From NCBI GenBank assembly GCA_963768415.1, contig CAVYHX010000003.1, positions 1 to 55,423 on the forward strand: DNA of 55,423 bases. The letters are read 5' to 3'. The notes below the pieces were generated by a model. It worked only from the letters and a program-made list of their open reading frames with translations. It was not told the DNA's origin and searched no databases. This DNA is from CAVYHX01 sp963768415 (GTDB lineage Bacteria; Pseudomonadota; Gammaproteobacteria; UBA9214). Positions 1 through 7,041 of this stretch are shown here, one piece after another. Positions within the stretch are counted from its first letter, which is position 1. Every line of letters begins with the position of its first letter. The position numbers and the translations under genes are program-made.

Positions 1-240
1 GAACATAACGAATATGCATCCTATAGAAAAAAGGTGTGGGCAATTTATATTTTTGCGGTTATTTTCCTAATCATTATTTTGGTAGCGGTAGTCGCTCAAG
101 ATAATGAAGAAAAACTATTTTATTCATTGATGACTGCAGCGGCTTCCTATGTTTTTCGCCCATCTGATAGATTTATTGATAAGGCCGTTATGCGGTTATT
201 TGGTGTCGCGCCCCCTGCAGAATCTAATGATAGTCAATAA
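1..240 (+). CDS. Small membrane protein, 5' end cut by window edge
   Basis: The frame is open from the first base, so the true start may lie outside the window; an in-frame GTG at 34 would give 68 residues. The visible part has one strong hydrophobic helix (residues about 3-22 from the GTG: AIYIFAVIFLIIILVAVVA) followed by a short charged tail. I do not recognise a family. An attC-like site begins two bases after the TAA stop, the usual arrangement of an integron gene cassette. Cassette-borne small membrane proteins of unknown function are common, so this may be such a cassette. Confidence 0.5.
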   Translation, partial: EHNEYASYRKKVWAIYIFAVIFLIIILVAVVAQDNEEKLFYSLMTAAASYVFRPSDRFIDKAVMRLFGVAPPAESNDSQ

Positions 241-242
241 TG

Positions 243-299
243 CACCTAACAAGGCGCCCCAGTCGGACGCTTCGCGCCGCTGGGCTTAATCGTTATGTG
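243..299 (+). repeat. attC-like integron recombination site
   Basis: The outer ends CACCTAAC (243-250) and GTTATGTG (292-299) are inverted repeats with one mismatch and fit the R'' (RYYYAAC) and R' (GTTRRRY) core sites. Inside lie a second imperfect pair, GCCCCAG and CTGGGC, and a small central hairpin around CGGACGC/GCGCCG with an unpaired base, as in the folded bottom strand that IntI recognises. The site sits directly behind the stop codon of the preceding small ORF. No integrase or second attC is visible, so this is either the last cassette of an array lying upstream or a lone cassette. Confidence 0.7.
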
Positions 300-335
300 T
301 TTCAGAAACGACCATTATTGACTCTGAGCGAATTA

Positions 336-358
336 TAGGGGACAGACCACGTTTTTAA
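336..358. repeat. Short repeat, family B (GGGGACAGACCACG)
   Basis: ATAGGGGACAGACCACG is shared, whole or in part, with sites near 8395, 11997, 13306, 15243, 15380 (inverted), 17549 (inverted) and 33126. It is a half-element here and lies just beyond the 3' end of mtfA. Confidence 0.7.
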
Positions 359-363
359 TCAGT

Positions 364-1137
364 TCAAGCACCCCGATCCCTTGAAAGACGGGAGTTGATG
401 GGGTCCTGTTTGAAAAACAGGCTGAGTACCTCGTACACTTTCGGATATGCATCGTTGAGTAAGTCTGGTTTCTCGAAGAATACTTCACTCAGTACTGCAA
501 GAAATTCGGCCGGGGCAGTGGCGCCATAACGGTCCAGTCCTGGTTTTGGATTTCGCTTGAAATCCTCGAATGCCTCGGTGAATATTTCCGACCAGGATGT
601 CGCACTTATGTCCTTGTGCATAGGTGGAAATCCGTTTGCCGCACCGTTCAACATATCCAGCTTGTGAACGAATTCGTGGATAACCACATTGTGTCCATCC
701 TTGATCCTCGCGTGTTCAGCATGCTTCCAGGAAAGGATCACTGGCCCACGTTGCCATGCTTCACCACTGAGTTCGCTCCTGATGGTATGCGCCAGGCCGA
801 ATTCATCCACCACGGTTCTTTCAGGCGCGAAGCCTGCCGGGTATACGATGATGGACGTCCATCCCGAGTACCAGTCGATCCCGAGATGTAGAATTGGCAG
901 GCAGGCTTGCAGCACGATGAGCAGTCTCATCTCTTCGCTGACTTCAAGGTCATGCGCGCCGATGAATGATTTCTCATGCAGAAGCAATATGGTAAGGTCT
1001 CGCAGGCTATTCTTCTCATCTGCAGATAAATGGTCAAGCAGCGGCAAGAGGTCAAACGCGTTTACCCAGCTTCCGGGAGATATCGTGCTACTTGTAATAA
1101 TTCGCTGCTGCCGCCACTTCCTTAGGAATTTGAACAT
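364..1137 (-). CDS. mtfA: MtfA-family zinc metallopeptidase (M90)
   Basis: The 257-residue protein matches the MtfA/DgsA anti-repressor family (E. coli MtfA is about 265 residues). The zinc-peptidase motif HEFVH is at residues 154-158, followed by KLDMLNG, where the family has a conserved Asp and Gly. In enterobacteria MtfA is a soluble aminopeptidase that also binds the glucose repressor Mlc; whether an Mlc partner exists here cannot be seen. The start ATG at 1137 precedes a basic N-terminus (MFKFLRKWRQQR) typical of the family. The gene stands alone between repeats, with ybaN diverging on the other side. Confidence 0.85.
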   Translation of the reverse strand: MFKFLRKWRQQRIITSSTISPGSWVNAFDLLPLLDHLSADEKNSLRDLTILLLHEKSFIGAHDLEVSEEMRLLIVLQACLPILHLGIDWYSGWTSIIVYPAGFAPERTVVDEFGLAHTIRSELSGEAWQRGPVILSWKHAEHARIKDGHNVVIHEFVHKLDMLNGAANGFPPMHKDISATSWSEIFTEAFEDFKRNPKPGLDRYGATAPAEFLAVLSEVFFEKPDLLNDAYPKVYEVLSLFFKQDPINSRLSRDRGA

Positions 1138-1169
1138 TCGGTGCGATTATAATGAGAGGTTGGGTAAAT

Positions 1170-1232
1170 AAAGGGTGTCGGAGCACATCTGTTTATAATA
1201 TATGCAGTAAATGTACTCTGACACCCTTTTTC
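1170..1232. repeat. Palindromic repeat, family A (GGGTGTCAGAGCAC)
   Basis: A near-complete inverted repeat: AAAGGGTGTCGGAGCACA on the left pairs with TGTACTCTGACACCCTTT on the right around an AT-rich centre containing GCAGTAAA. Related copies lie at 10355, 14304, 24756, 26471 and 28057, with fragments near 1617, 5297, 15211 and 31417. This copy ends one base before the ybaN start codon. Confidence 0.85.
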
Positions 1233-1233
1233 T

Positions 1234-1611
1234 ATGAAGCCCTTGTATTTCCTGCTCGGTTGGTGTTTCTTCGGTCTCGGTGCTGTCGGTACCGTGGTCC
1301 CCGGCCTGCCAACCACGCCCTTCATGCTGCTTGCCCTGTGGGCGTTTTCAAAAAGCTCACAGCGCTTCCATGACTGGCTCTACAGTCACCGCGTGTTCGG
1401 GCCGCCGCTGCACCAGTGGCGCACCCACCGCGTAATCCCCGGCAAGGCGAAACTGCTGGCGGTCGCCACCATGGCGGTGAGTTTCGGATACCTGGTTTTT
1501 TTTACGGGTATCAGTGTCTGGCTTAAGGTGTTGACTGCGCTAGTGATGGTGTACGGGGCTGCATTCATTCTCAGCAAACCCTCACGGGCGCCGAAGTCTT
1601 ATACGAGATAG
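1234..1611 (+). CDS. ybaN: YbaN-like inner membrane protein (DUF454)
   Basis: This 125-residue protein has the DUF454 pattern: an N-terminal helix (YFLLGWCFFGLGAVGTVVPGLP), the conserved PTTPFMLLALWAFSKSS segment, a cytosolic stretch with WRTHRVIPGKAK, and two closely spaced C-terminal helices. E. coli YbaN has the same size; no biochemical role is established. The start codon follows a family A palindrome by one base, so there is no room for a normal ribosome-binding site; translation may depend on sequence in the repeat or on a later start. The gene otherwise looks intact. Confidence 0.85.
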   Translation: MKPLYFLLGWCFFGLGAVGTVVPGLPTTPFMLLALWAFSKSSQRFHDWLYSHRVFGPPLHQWRTHRVIPGKAKLLAVATMAVSFGYLVFFTGISVWLKVLTALVMVYGAAFILSKPSRAPKSYTR

Positions 1612-1616
1612 GCGAA

Positions 1617-1740
1617 ATAGGTGTCAGAGCACATTTTTCTCTAAAATTAGCCGCCGTTTTTCGTGCGGGGTCTTCCTCTGAAATTAAAGGGGGCGGTGAC
1701 AAACAAGAACTGGATGTGTGTGTCACCGACCCCTTTTTGA
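1617..1740. repeat. Repeat cluster: family A fragment plus GGGGGCGGTGAC hairpin
   Basis: TAGGTGTCAGAGCACATTTTT (1616 on) is a family A left half. It is followed at 1686-1738 by an inverted repeat, AAAGGGGGCGGTGACA pairing with TGTCACCGACCCCTTTT. The latter may act as a terminator between convergent ybaN and the DUF2490 gene. No gene is seen here. Confidence 0.6.
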
Positions 1741-1763
1741 ACCAGGCTCTGGCAGCACTATGG

Positions 1764-2429
1764 CTAATTGAACGCCAGAAAACTGATTCCGGTAACCAGC
1801 AGATGCCGGTTGGACCATTTTCCGCCTGATTTCCGGGATTGCAGGCGGTAGCCGAGCTTCCATTTTTTCCCTTTGCCCCAGAATTTTGAAAACCCCAGGG
1901 TCAGCCAGTTCTCGTTCAGCTCGCTGTCAGTGATGTCGTAAAAAAACTCCTCTTCGACAAACGGCGTGAGCTGGTGACTTCCGTAACTGCGTGGCGCAAT
2001 CTAGACGGACTCATTACGGTATCGTCTTCTGTTCTTCGCGTCGCCCTCGAAGTAACGCAGCTCGATACGATTACGGTTGGAAAATTTTCCCTCTCCCAGT
2101 TTGCCGCGCCAGTACAGGGCGAGCATGGGTCGGTATTCTTCCCGCCAGTCATCTTCGATTTTGAGGTAAGCCTGTCGATATCCGGCCTCGACCGACCAGT
2201 GCTCGTCCAGCGAATGGCGAATGTTGGCATCGACATAACCGAAAAATATGTCCGAGAACCCGTCACGGGTCACCAGGTTTGCCCGGCCTACGAAATAACG
2301 TTTGTCATCAAGCTGGTCAAGCATGAAAAGATTGTGGCTGGAGCCGGTTTCCGCCGCCCGCGCACCTTCAGTTAATGGCGCCATTACCATTGCAATTGAA
2401 ACAATGACAAATAGTGGGGCCGGATACAT
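1764..2429 (-). pseudogene. DUF2490 family outer-surface protein, interrupted by an in-frame TAG
   Basis: The frame encodes 220 residues split by one TAG at 2001-2003 (codon 143). Both halves are in the same frame: the first has a signal-like segment (VIVSIAMVMAPLTEGARAAE) and beta-rich repeats (WSVEAGYRQAYLK). The second carries the DUF2490 ending (FVEEEFFYD, LTLGFSKFWGKGKKWKLGYR, LLVTGISFLAFN). DUF2490 proteins are predicted periplasmic or outer-membrane beta proteins of unknown role. The ATG at 2429 lies inside a family D repeat (GAATGTATCCGGCCCC), so the original 5' end may have been replaced; the ATG of MVMAPLTEG is an alternative. Point nonsense mutation, sequence error and amber read-through all fit. 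Confidence 0.75.
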
Positions 2430-2550
2430 TCACTTTCGAGGATAGGAAGGTGTGAATAAAAGGGGATGGAAGGATTTAAATTTATACCCTTCACCCCTGT
2501 TATTGGCAAGGCCAGACAGTATATTTATAGCCTCTGTCCCCTTAATTTCG
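2405..2550. repeat. Repeat cluster upstream of DUF2490 gene (families D, G, F)
   Basis: GGGGCCGGATACATT (family D) is followed by AAAAGGGGATGGAAGGATTTAAATT (2457-2481; like AAAGGGGACGGAGGGATTAAA near 12028, family G) and CTGTCCCCTTAATTT (2534-2548; like the ends at 21837 and 23152, family F). These look like nested or abutting remnants of several short repeat elements. Confidence 0.5.
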
Positions 2551-2553
2551 CTA

Positions 2554-2715
2554 TTAACCTGCCAGCCATCGCCGGCTGTGGCGCCGGTCGAGACGCCGCA
2601 GACCATGACTGCTCGCGCAGGCAAGGGCTGCCTCGAATTCCTGCGCCCGGATTGTGCGGTCGAGCGGCGGATTGTCCTCGGCCCGGTAACAGGGGAAATA
2701 CTGGTCCATCAGGTT
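2554..2715 (-). pseudogene. 3' remnant of a radical-SAM (PflA-like) gene
   Basis: An open frame of 53 codons ending in TAA at 2554 encodes NLMDQYFPCYRAEDNPPL..EFEAALACASSHGLRRLD. This resembles the extreme C-terminus of pyruvate-formate-lyase-activating-enzyme-like radical SAM proteins (NVMDQYRP.. ..EEAL..A...GLTRLD). No start codon or [4Fe-4S] CxxxCxxC segment is present, because the frame runs directly into the duplicated GGGGACAGTATAC repeats of the RAYT element at 2719. The rest of the gene was apparently lost at that junction. The family assignment rests on a short stretch. Confidence 0.45.
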
Positions 2716-2718
2716 GGG

Positions 2719-2792
2719 GAGTTCCGGGGACAGTATACTTAATTATCCTATCGCGGAGTTCCGGGGACAGTATACTTAATTATCCTATCGCG
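2719..2792. repeat. Family C repeat, two direct copies, left end of RAYT element
   Basis: A 37-bp unit containing GTTCCGGGGACAGTATACTT is present twice in tandem (2719-2755 and 2756-2792), directly upstream of the transposase gene. The inverted form occurs, also twice, at 3525-3576 after the gene. Such paired REP-like ends are the substrate of RAYT proteins. Confidence 0.85.
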
Positions 2793-2845
2793 CCAGGTAA
2801 ATCGTTGGTATAGATTGGTCATGAATCTGTTCAGGGAGGAACAGC

Positions 2846-3517
2846 ATGGCGCGCATTCCACGGATTGTCTTGCCTGGATGTCCGCATCACGTCACCCAAA
2901 GAGGGAATCGCAGGCAGAAGGTCTTCTTTAATCGTGAGGACTACCGGGTATATCGTGATTATATAGCTGAGGGCTGTGAGGCGGTACAAACCCGATGCTG
3001 GGCCTATTGCCTGATGCCCAATCATGTTCATCTTGTATTGGTGCCGCAATATTCGGACGGGTTGCGTGAGTCACTGGCCGGGGCGCATCGTCATTACACA
3101 CGACGCATCAATTTTCGCTACGGCTGGCGGGGTCATCTCTGGCAGGAGCGTTTTCATTCCTTTCCGATGGATGAGAAACATCTGCTGGCCGCCGTTCGCT
3201 ATGTCGAGCTGAATCCCGTTCGCGCACACCTGGTCACACAGGCCGGAGACTGGCCATGGTCCAGTGCCTGTGCACACATACAGGGTCAGGATGACTGCCT
3301 TGTGCAAGTGTCCGCCATGCTCGATCGAGTCGGCGACTGGGGTGTTTATCTCGCGCAAGACGATTCGTCGAACGGGCTGGAGACACTTCGTAAACATTCC
3401 CGAACAGGCCGGCCACTCGGTCATGAGGCGTTTATAGAAATGGCAGAAAAAGTGACGAGCCGCACACTGAAACCTTCGCGACCCGGCCCAAAGCGGCATT
3501 CGGGTAACGGGGGCTGA
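2846..3517 (+). CDS. REP-associated tyrosine transposase (RAYT, Y1/IS200-like)
   Basis: A 223-residue Y1-type HUH nuclease. The N-terminal signature RIPRIVLPGCPHHVTQRGNRRQ is followed by the HxH metal site at H60-V-H62 (LMPNHVHLVL) and the YVELNPVRA motif with the likely catalytic Tyr119. A WPWSS motif and a basic C-terminal tail (PSRPGPKRHSGNGG) complete it. RAYTs nick and join single strands at REP sequences. AGGGAGGAACAGC provides a good ribosome-binding site before the ATG. The gene is flanked on both sides by two copies of GGGGACAGTATAC repeats in opposite orientation, forming a complete REP-RAYT unit. Two deleted relatives of the same unit occur at 16402 and 19724, so the family has been active in this genome. 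Confidence 0.93.
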   Translation: MARIPRIVLPGCPHHVTQRGNRRQKVFFNREDYRVYRDYIAEGCEAVQTRCWAYCLMPNHVHLVLVPQYSDGLRESLAGAHRHYTRRINFRYGWRGHLWQERFHSFPMDEKHLLAAVRYVELNPVRAHLVTQAGDWPWSSACAHIQGQDDCLVQVSAMLDRVGDWGVYLAQDDSSNGLETLRKHSRTGRPLGHEAFIEMAEKVTSRTLKPSRPGPKRHSGNGG

Positions 3518-3524
3518 CGGGTTG

Positions 3525-3576
3525 AATTAAGTATACTGTCCCCCAATTTCTAATTGGTATACTGTCCCCGGAATTT
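3525..3576. repeat. Family C repeat, inverted pair, right end of RAYT element
   Basis: Two copies of GTATACTGTCCCC (3530 and 3558 regions) face the two left-end copies at 2719-2792. The element ends about 24 bases before the GTG start of the antiporter gene and may have displaced its native promoter. Confidence 0.85.
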
Positions 3577-3599
3577 GCAACCATGGCCATGAGCTAGCA

Positions 3600-5195
3600 G
3601 TGGAATCCATATTACTCGCCATCGATCCACGGGACCCGCTGTGGATTGCGATCGCCTTTGCGTGTGGTCTCGCCGTCAAATCGATCGGGCTTCCACCCCT
3701 GGTCGGTTTTCTCGTGGCCGGTTTTCTGCTCAACATTGCGGGTGCCGAGGGCGGCGAATTTCTGAATGTGACGGCCGACCTGGGTGTCACCCTCCTGTTG
3801 TTCACCATCGGGCTGAAACTCAAGTTGCGATCACTGGCGCGGCCGGAAATCTGGGGCGTGGCCGTACTGCACATGTCGGTTATCACCGTCTTCATGTCGG
3901 GTGTGGTCCTTGCAATCGGTGCGATCGGTCTTCCCCTGTTCGCCGACGTTGACAGGTCCACTGCACTCCTGATCGGTTTTGCCCTGTCGTTTTCGAGCAC
4001 CGTTTTTGCCGTCAAGATACTGGACGAGCTGGGTGCGACCGCTACCCGTCACGGCCGCGTGGCAATCGGTGTCCTCATCGTGCAGGACATCGCGGCGGTG
4101 ATTTTCCTGGCGGTCTCGGCCGGCAAGCTGCCCAGCGTATGGGCCATCGGCCTGCTGCTGCTGATACCGCTGCGTCACGTCATACATAGGCTGCTGAACC
4201 AGACCGGCCACGGTGAGCTGCTGGTCCTGTTCGGCATCACGCTGGCCCTCGGCGGGGCCGACCTGTTCGAACTCGTTGGCATGAAGGGTGACCTGGGTGC
4301 ACTGGTGATTGGCATGCTGCTGGCGGATCACACGAAGGCGAACGAACTCTCCAAGGCACTGCTGGCCTTCAAGAATCTGTTCCTGTTGGGCTTTTTCCTC
4401 AGCGTCGGTATGACCGCCGTGCCGGGATGGGCCGAAATCATGGCTGCGATCCTGCTCATGGTCATCCTGCCCTTGAAGGTGATGCTGTATTTCGGTCTGT
4501 TTGCAGGTTTCAGGCTCCGTGCACGCACGGCCTGGCAGGCTTCTCTGGATCTTGCCAACTACAGTGAATTCGGCCTGATTGTCGGCACGATTGCCGCCGC
4601 ATCCGGCTGGCTGCCAGGCGAGTGGCTGGTGGTCTTCGCTATCCTCCTGTCGATATCATTCATTGGCTCGGCACCGCTGGCAACGGCAGGTGACAGACTC
4701 TACACACGCTGGCGAAGTCGCATCAATCGGTTCGAGCGTGAAGAGCGTCTGCCCGAAGACGTGGACCTGGTCCTGAAAAACATCGACCTGGTCATTTTCG
4801 GCATGGGCCGCATGGGCACCGCTGTTTATGATGCAGTCCAGAATGATTGTCCTGGTCGCGTTGTGGGTGTCGACATGGATCCGGCCCGGATTGCCGAACA
4901 TCGCACTGCCGGCAGACACGTCGAGATGGGCGACGGAACCAACCCCGACTTCTGGTCGCGCGCCCGGGGACTGGCACAACAGCTTGAATGGGTCATACTG
5001 ACGATGCCGGCGCACCAGGCGAATCTGGCAGCAGCCCTGCGCCTGCGCGAGCTCGGTTATACAGGCCGTATCGCTGTTACGACCAAGTTCCCTGATGAGG
5101 CGGCAGAGCTGGAACAGCACGGCGTAGAGTTCGCCTTTAATATCTACGCCGAGGCCGGCACCGGTTTTGCCAATGATTTGCGGCGCCGCTTTTAA
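3600..5195 (+). CDS. Kef/YbaL-type monovalent cation:proton antiporter (CPA2)
   Basis: The 531-residue protein has about 12 membrane helices in residues 1-370 (for example GLPPLVGFLVAGFLLNIAG, the GFALSFSSTVFAVKILDE segment and GVLIVQDIAAVIFL, both characteristic of CPA2 exchangers). A cytosolic RCK/TrkA-N domain starts near residue 395 with the nucleotide-binding GMGRMG at 401-406 and GVDMDP at the end of the second strand. No TrkA-C domain follows. This fits YbaL-like K+/H+ or glutathione-gated-type antiporters. The start is a GTG with no clear Shine-Dalgarno, and it lies only 24 bases behind the RAYT element, so expression may differ from the ancestral state. The N-terminus looks complete against the family. 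Confidence 0.88.
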   Translation: MESILLAIDPRDPLWIAIAFACGLAVKSIGLPPLVGFLVAGFLLNIAGAEGGEFLNVTADLGVTLLLFTIGLKLKLRSLARPEIWGVAVLHMSVITVFMSGVVLAIGAIGLPLFADVDRSTALLIGFALSFSSTVFAVKILDELGATATRHGRVAIGVLIVQDIAAVIFLAVSAGKLPSVWAIGLLLLIPLRHVIHRLLNQTGHGELLVLFGITLALGGADLFELVGMKGDLGALVIGMLLADHTKANELSKALLAFKNLFLLGFFLSVGMTAVPGWAEIMAAILLMVILPLKVMLYFGLFAGFRLRARTAWQASLDLANYSEFGLIVGTIAAASGWLPGEWLVVFAILLSISFIGSAPLATAGDRLYTRWRSRINRFEREERLPEDVDLVLKNIDLVIFGMGRMGTAVYDAVQNDCPGRVVGVDMDPARIAEHRTAGRHVEMGDGTNPDFWSRARGLAQQLEWVILTMPAHQANLAAALRLRELGYTGRIAVTTKFPDEAAELEQHGVEFAFNIYAEAGTGFANDLRRRF

Positions 5196-5530
5196 GGTAA
5201 GGGAATCAACGGGGTCAGACTCGATTGATTCGTCAAATAGGTAACGTCTGACAGATCTTCCTGACGATAGCCTGCTTGCAGCAGTCTGGAATAAATTGGG
5301 GTCTGAGCACAATTATTGCTTCTGAATATAAAAGATTTTAATAGAAGACAGGACTTGCCTGTGCCACCCGGTCAGTATTAGGCAAGAGAAAGCTTGTGCC
5401 ATGAGTTATTAGCAAAAGCTAACATAGTTTTGATTTATAGCCGAGAATGCCGCAGACCGGCCATGAAACTCGTTTTTACTATTGTTAGTGTAAAGTGTGT
5501 TCGGGATAATTGTCTGTACGGAGGTGCGGA
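5196..5530. other. Intergenic region with repeat fragments (families E and A)
   Basis: GGGGTCAGACTCGATTGATTC at 5210-5230 is a half of the family E palindrome seen complete at 9828. GGGGTCTGAGCACAATT at 5299-5315 is a degenerate family A half. The rest, to the ribosome-binding site GGAGG at 5520, probably holds the promoter of the next gene, but no clear -35/-10 pair stands out. Confidence 0.5.
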
Positions 5531-6283
5531 ATGCAGACACAAACAGGTGGTTCCGTAGGGAATAAAGTTCCCCTCTACACACCTTGCCGCAAGCTCTCCA
5601 TCGGCGATCCATTCAGATGGCTGAAGTTGGGGTGGCAGGATTTCAGGCGCGTACCGTGGCACAGCCTGGCATACGGTTTGGCATTTGTCTTTCTTGGCTG
5701 GCTGCTTATTTATTTTGCATGGGCCCATGAAAATAATGCCTTGATCGTCAGCCTCCTGTTCGGCTTCCTGTTTATGGGGCCCGTGCTTGCCTTCGGTCTT
5801 TACGACGTCAGCTATCAACTCGAAAAGAACCGCAAGCCAAGCTTCCTTCACGAACGCATGAAGGCCTTCCATGAAATGGGGCACGAGCGATTGTTTGCGA
5901 TGATGCTCAGCATGCTGATCGTGACCCTGATCATCGTGCTATCGATACTGGCCGGGATAGAGCCGGCATTCGGTCAGAATACAGGCTCTTACGAAGTGGC
6001 GCCTCTGCTGGTCGCCATGATTTTTGCATTCCTGGCCTTTTGTGCCAGTGCGTTCGCACTACCGATGATTCTGCACCAGGATGCCGATGGGGCGACAGCG
6101 ATATTAACCAGCATCAATGCGGTATTGCGGAATATGCGGGTTATGGCGCTCTGGGGATTGCTGATCTTCGTGCTTACGGCTGTTGGATTCGCGACTGCAT
6201 TGATCGGTCTCGCGTTCACAACCCCGGTGCTCGGTTATGCCACCTGGCACGCGTACCGTGAGACGATCATTACGAAGAGATAA
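5531..6283 (+). CDS. DUF2189 multi-pass membrane protein
   Basis: I chose the ATG at 5531 because GGAGG lies six bases upstream; an in-frame upstream ATG at 5510 has no such signal. The 250-residue product has the DUF2189 pattern: a cytosolic start ending in PFRWLKLGWQDFRRVPWHSLAYG, then about six helices, with GPVLAFGLYDVSYQLEKNRKPSF in the loop after the second helix. A conserved C-terminal end is seen (TPVLGYATWHAYRETI). DUF2189 proteins are widespread in proteobacteria and functionally uncharacterised. The gene is monocistronic and convergent with a universal stress gene. Confidence 0.8.
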   Translation: MQTQTGGSVGNKVPLYTPCRKLSIGDPFRWLKLGWQDFRRVPWHSLAYGLAFVFLGWLLIYFAWAHENNALIVSLLFGFLFMGPVLAFGLYDVSYQLEKNRKPSFLHERMKAFHEMGHERLFAMMLSMLIVTLIIVLSILAGIEPAFGQNTGSYEVAPLLVAMIFAFLAFCASAFALPMILHQDADGATAILTSINAVLRNMRVMALWGLLIFVLTAVGFATALIGLAFTTPVLGYATWHAYRETIITKR

Positions 6284-6410
6284 GGAGCAAGCCGGCAGGC
6301 AGGCGGCTTAACGGTTCAGGAACATCGGCCCCGGTGGGCTGCGTTTTACCGGTGACTGGATATCCGGTTCGGGTTGATCCCGGGCAAACTGGCCTGGTTT
6401 GTTTGATGAA

Positions 6411-6851
6411 TCATTTACGTTTGTGTGTCGGGATCACAAGGACCGGGTACCCCGATTTACGCAGAATCCCCCTGCTGACGCTGCCCACAAGCAGTTCATG
6501 CATCTTGCCTCCCCCGTGAGTGCCTACGACAATCATGTCGACGTCCAGGTCCGACGCCTCTTTTAGAATGGTTTCCACCGTTGGTCCATGGACGAGCAGG
6601 GCGGTTGCGTCCAGGCCCCCCTTGCGTAGCCGATCGGCTATTTCCTGGACACGGCGATGATCGTTGTGAAATTTCCTGGCAAGGTCTTCCCGGGCTGCCA
6701 GCGGATCAACCTTGAATTCAACGATGTCCGGTTCAGGCTCTGCGTTATGCAGGATCCACACCTTTGCCGGGTATTTTTTGGTAATTTCCTCGACCTTGTC
6801 CACTATGGTTTGAGTGGAATCGGAAAGGTCGACTGCGACCAGAAGTTTCAT
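6411..6851 (-). CDS. Universal stress protein (UspA family), copy 1
   Basis: A single-domain 146-residue Usp. The ATP-binding loop is GTHGGGKMHELLVGSVS near the C-terminus, following the G-2X-G-9X-G(S/T) pattern of nucleotide-binding Usps, with the first-strand Asp (VAVDLSDST) also present. The start has GGAG at normal spacing. It lies downstream, on the same strand, of a large membrane protein gene (stop at 7042), and the same pair recurs at 17579-19399. By ungapped count the two Usp copies are about 70% identical (103 of 146). The linkage suggests the Usp senses nucleotide state for the neighbouring transporter-like protein; this is inference. Confidence 0.92.
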   Translation of the reverse strand: MKLLVAVDLSDSTQTIVDKVEEITKKYPAKVWILHNAEPEPDIVEFKVDPLAAREDLARKFHNDHRRVQEIADRLRKGGLDATALLVHGPTVETILKEASDLDVDMIVVGTHGGGKMHELLVGSVSRGILRKSGYPVLVIPTHKRK

Positions 6852-7041
6852 GTCTGTACTCCGTCAGTTACTGAAAAACTCTACCCGACCTGTACCGGGT
6901 CGTTCGGACCGCCAGGCTGACAGGGTCCGGGAGCTGATGAACAGGCAGTAATGAAAGTCATGAACACCGGTATGTAATAAATATCGGAGATTCGGGTGAT
7001 TATGCAACGAATCGAACATCTCTGGGATCCCGTGCCGGTAT

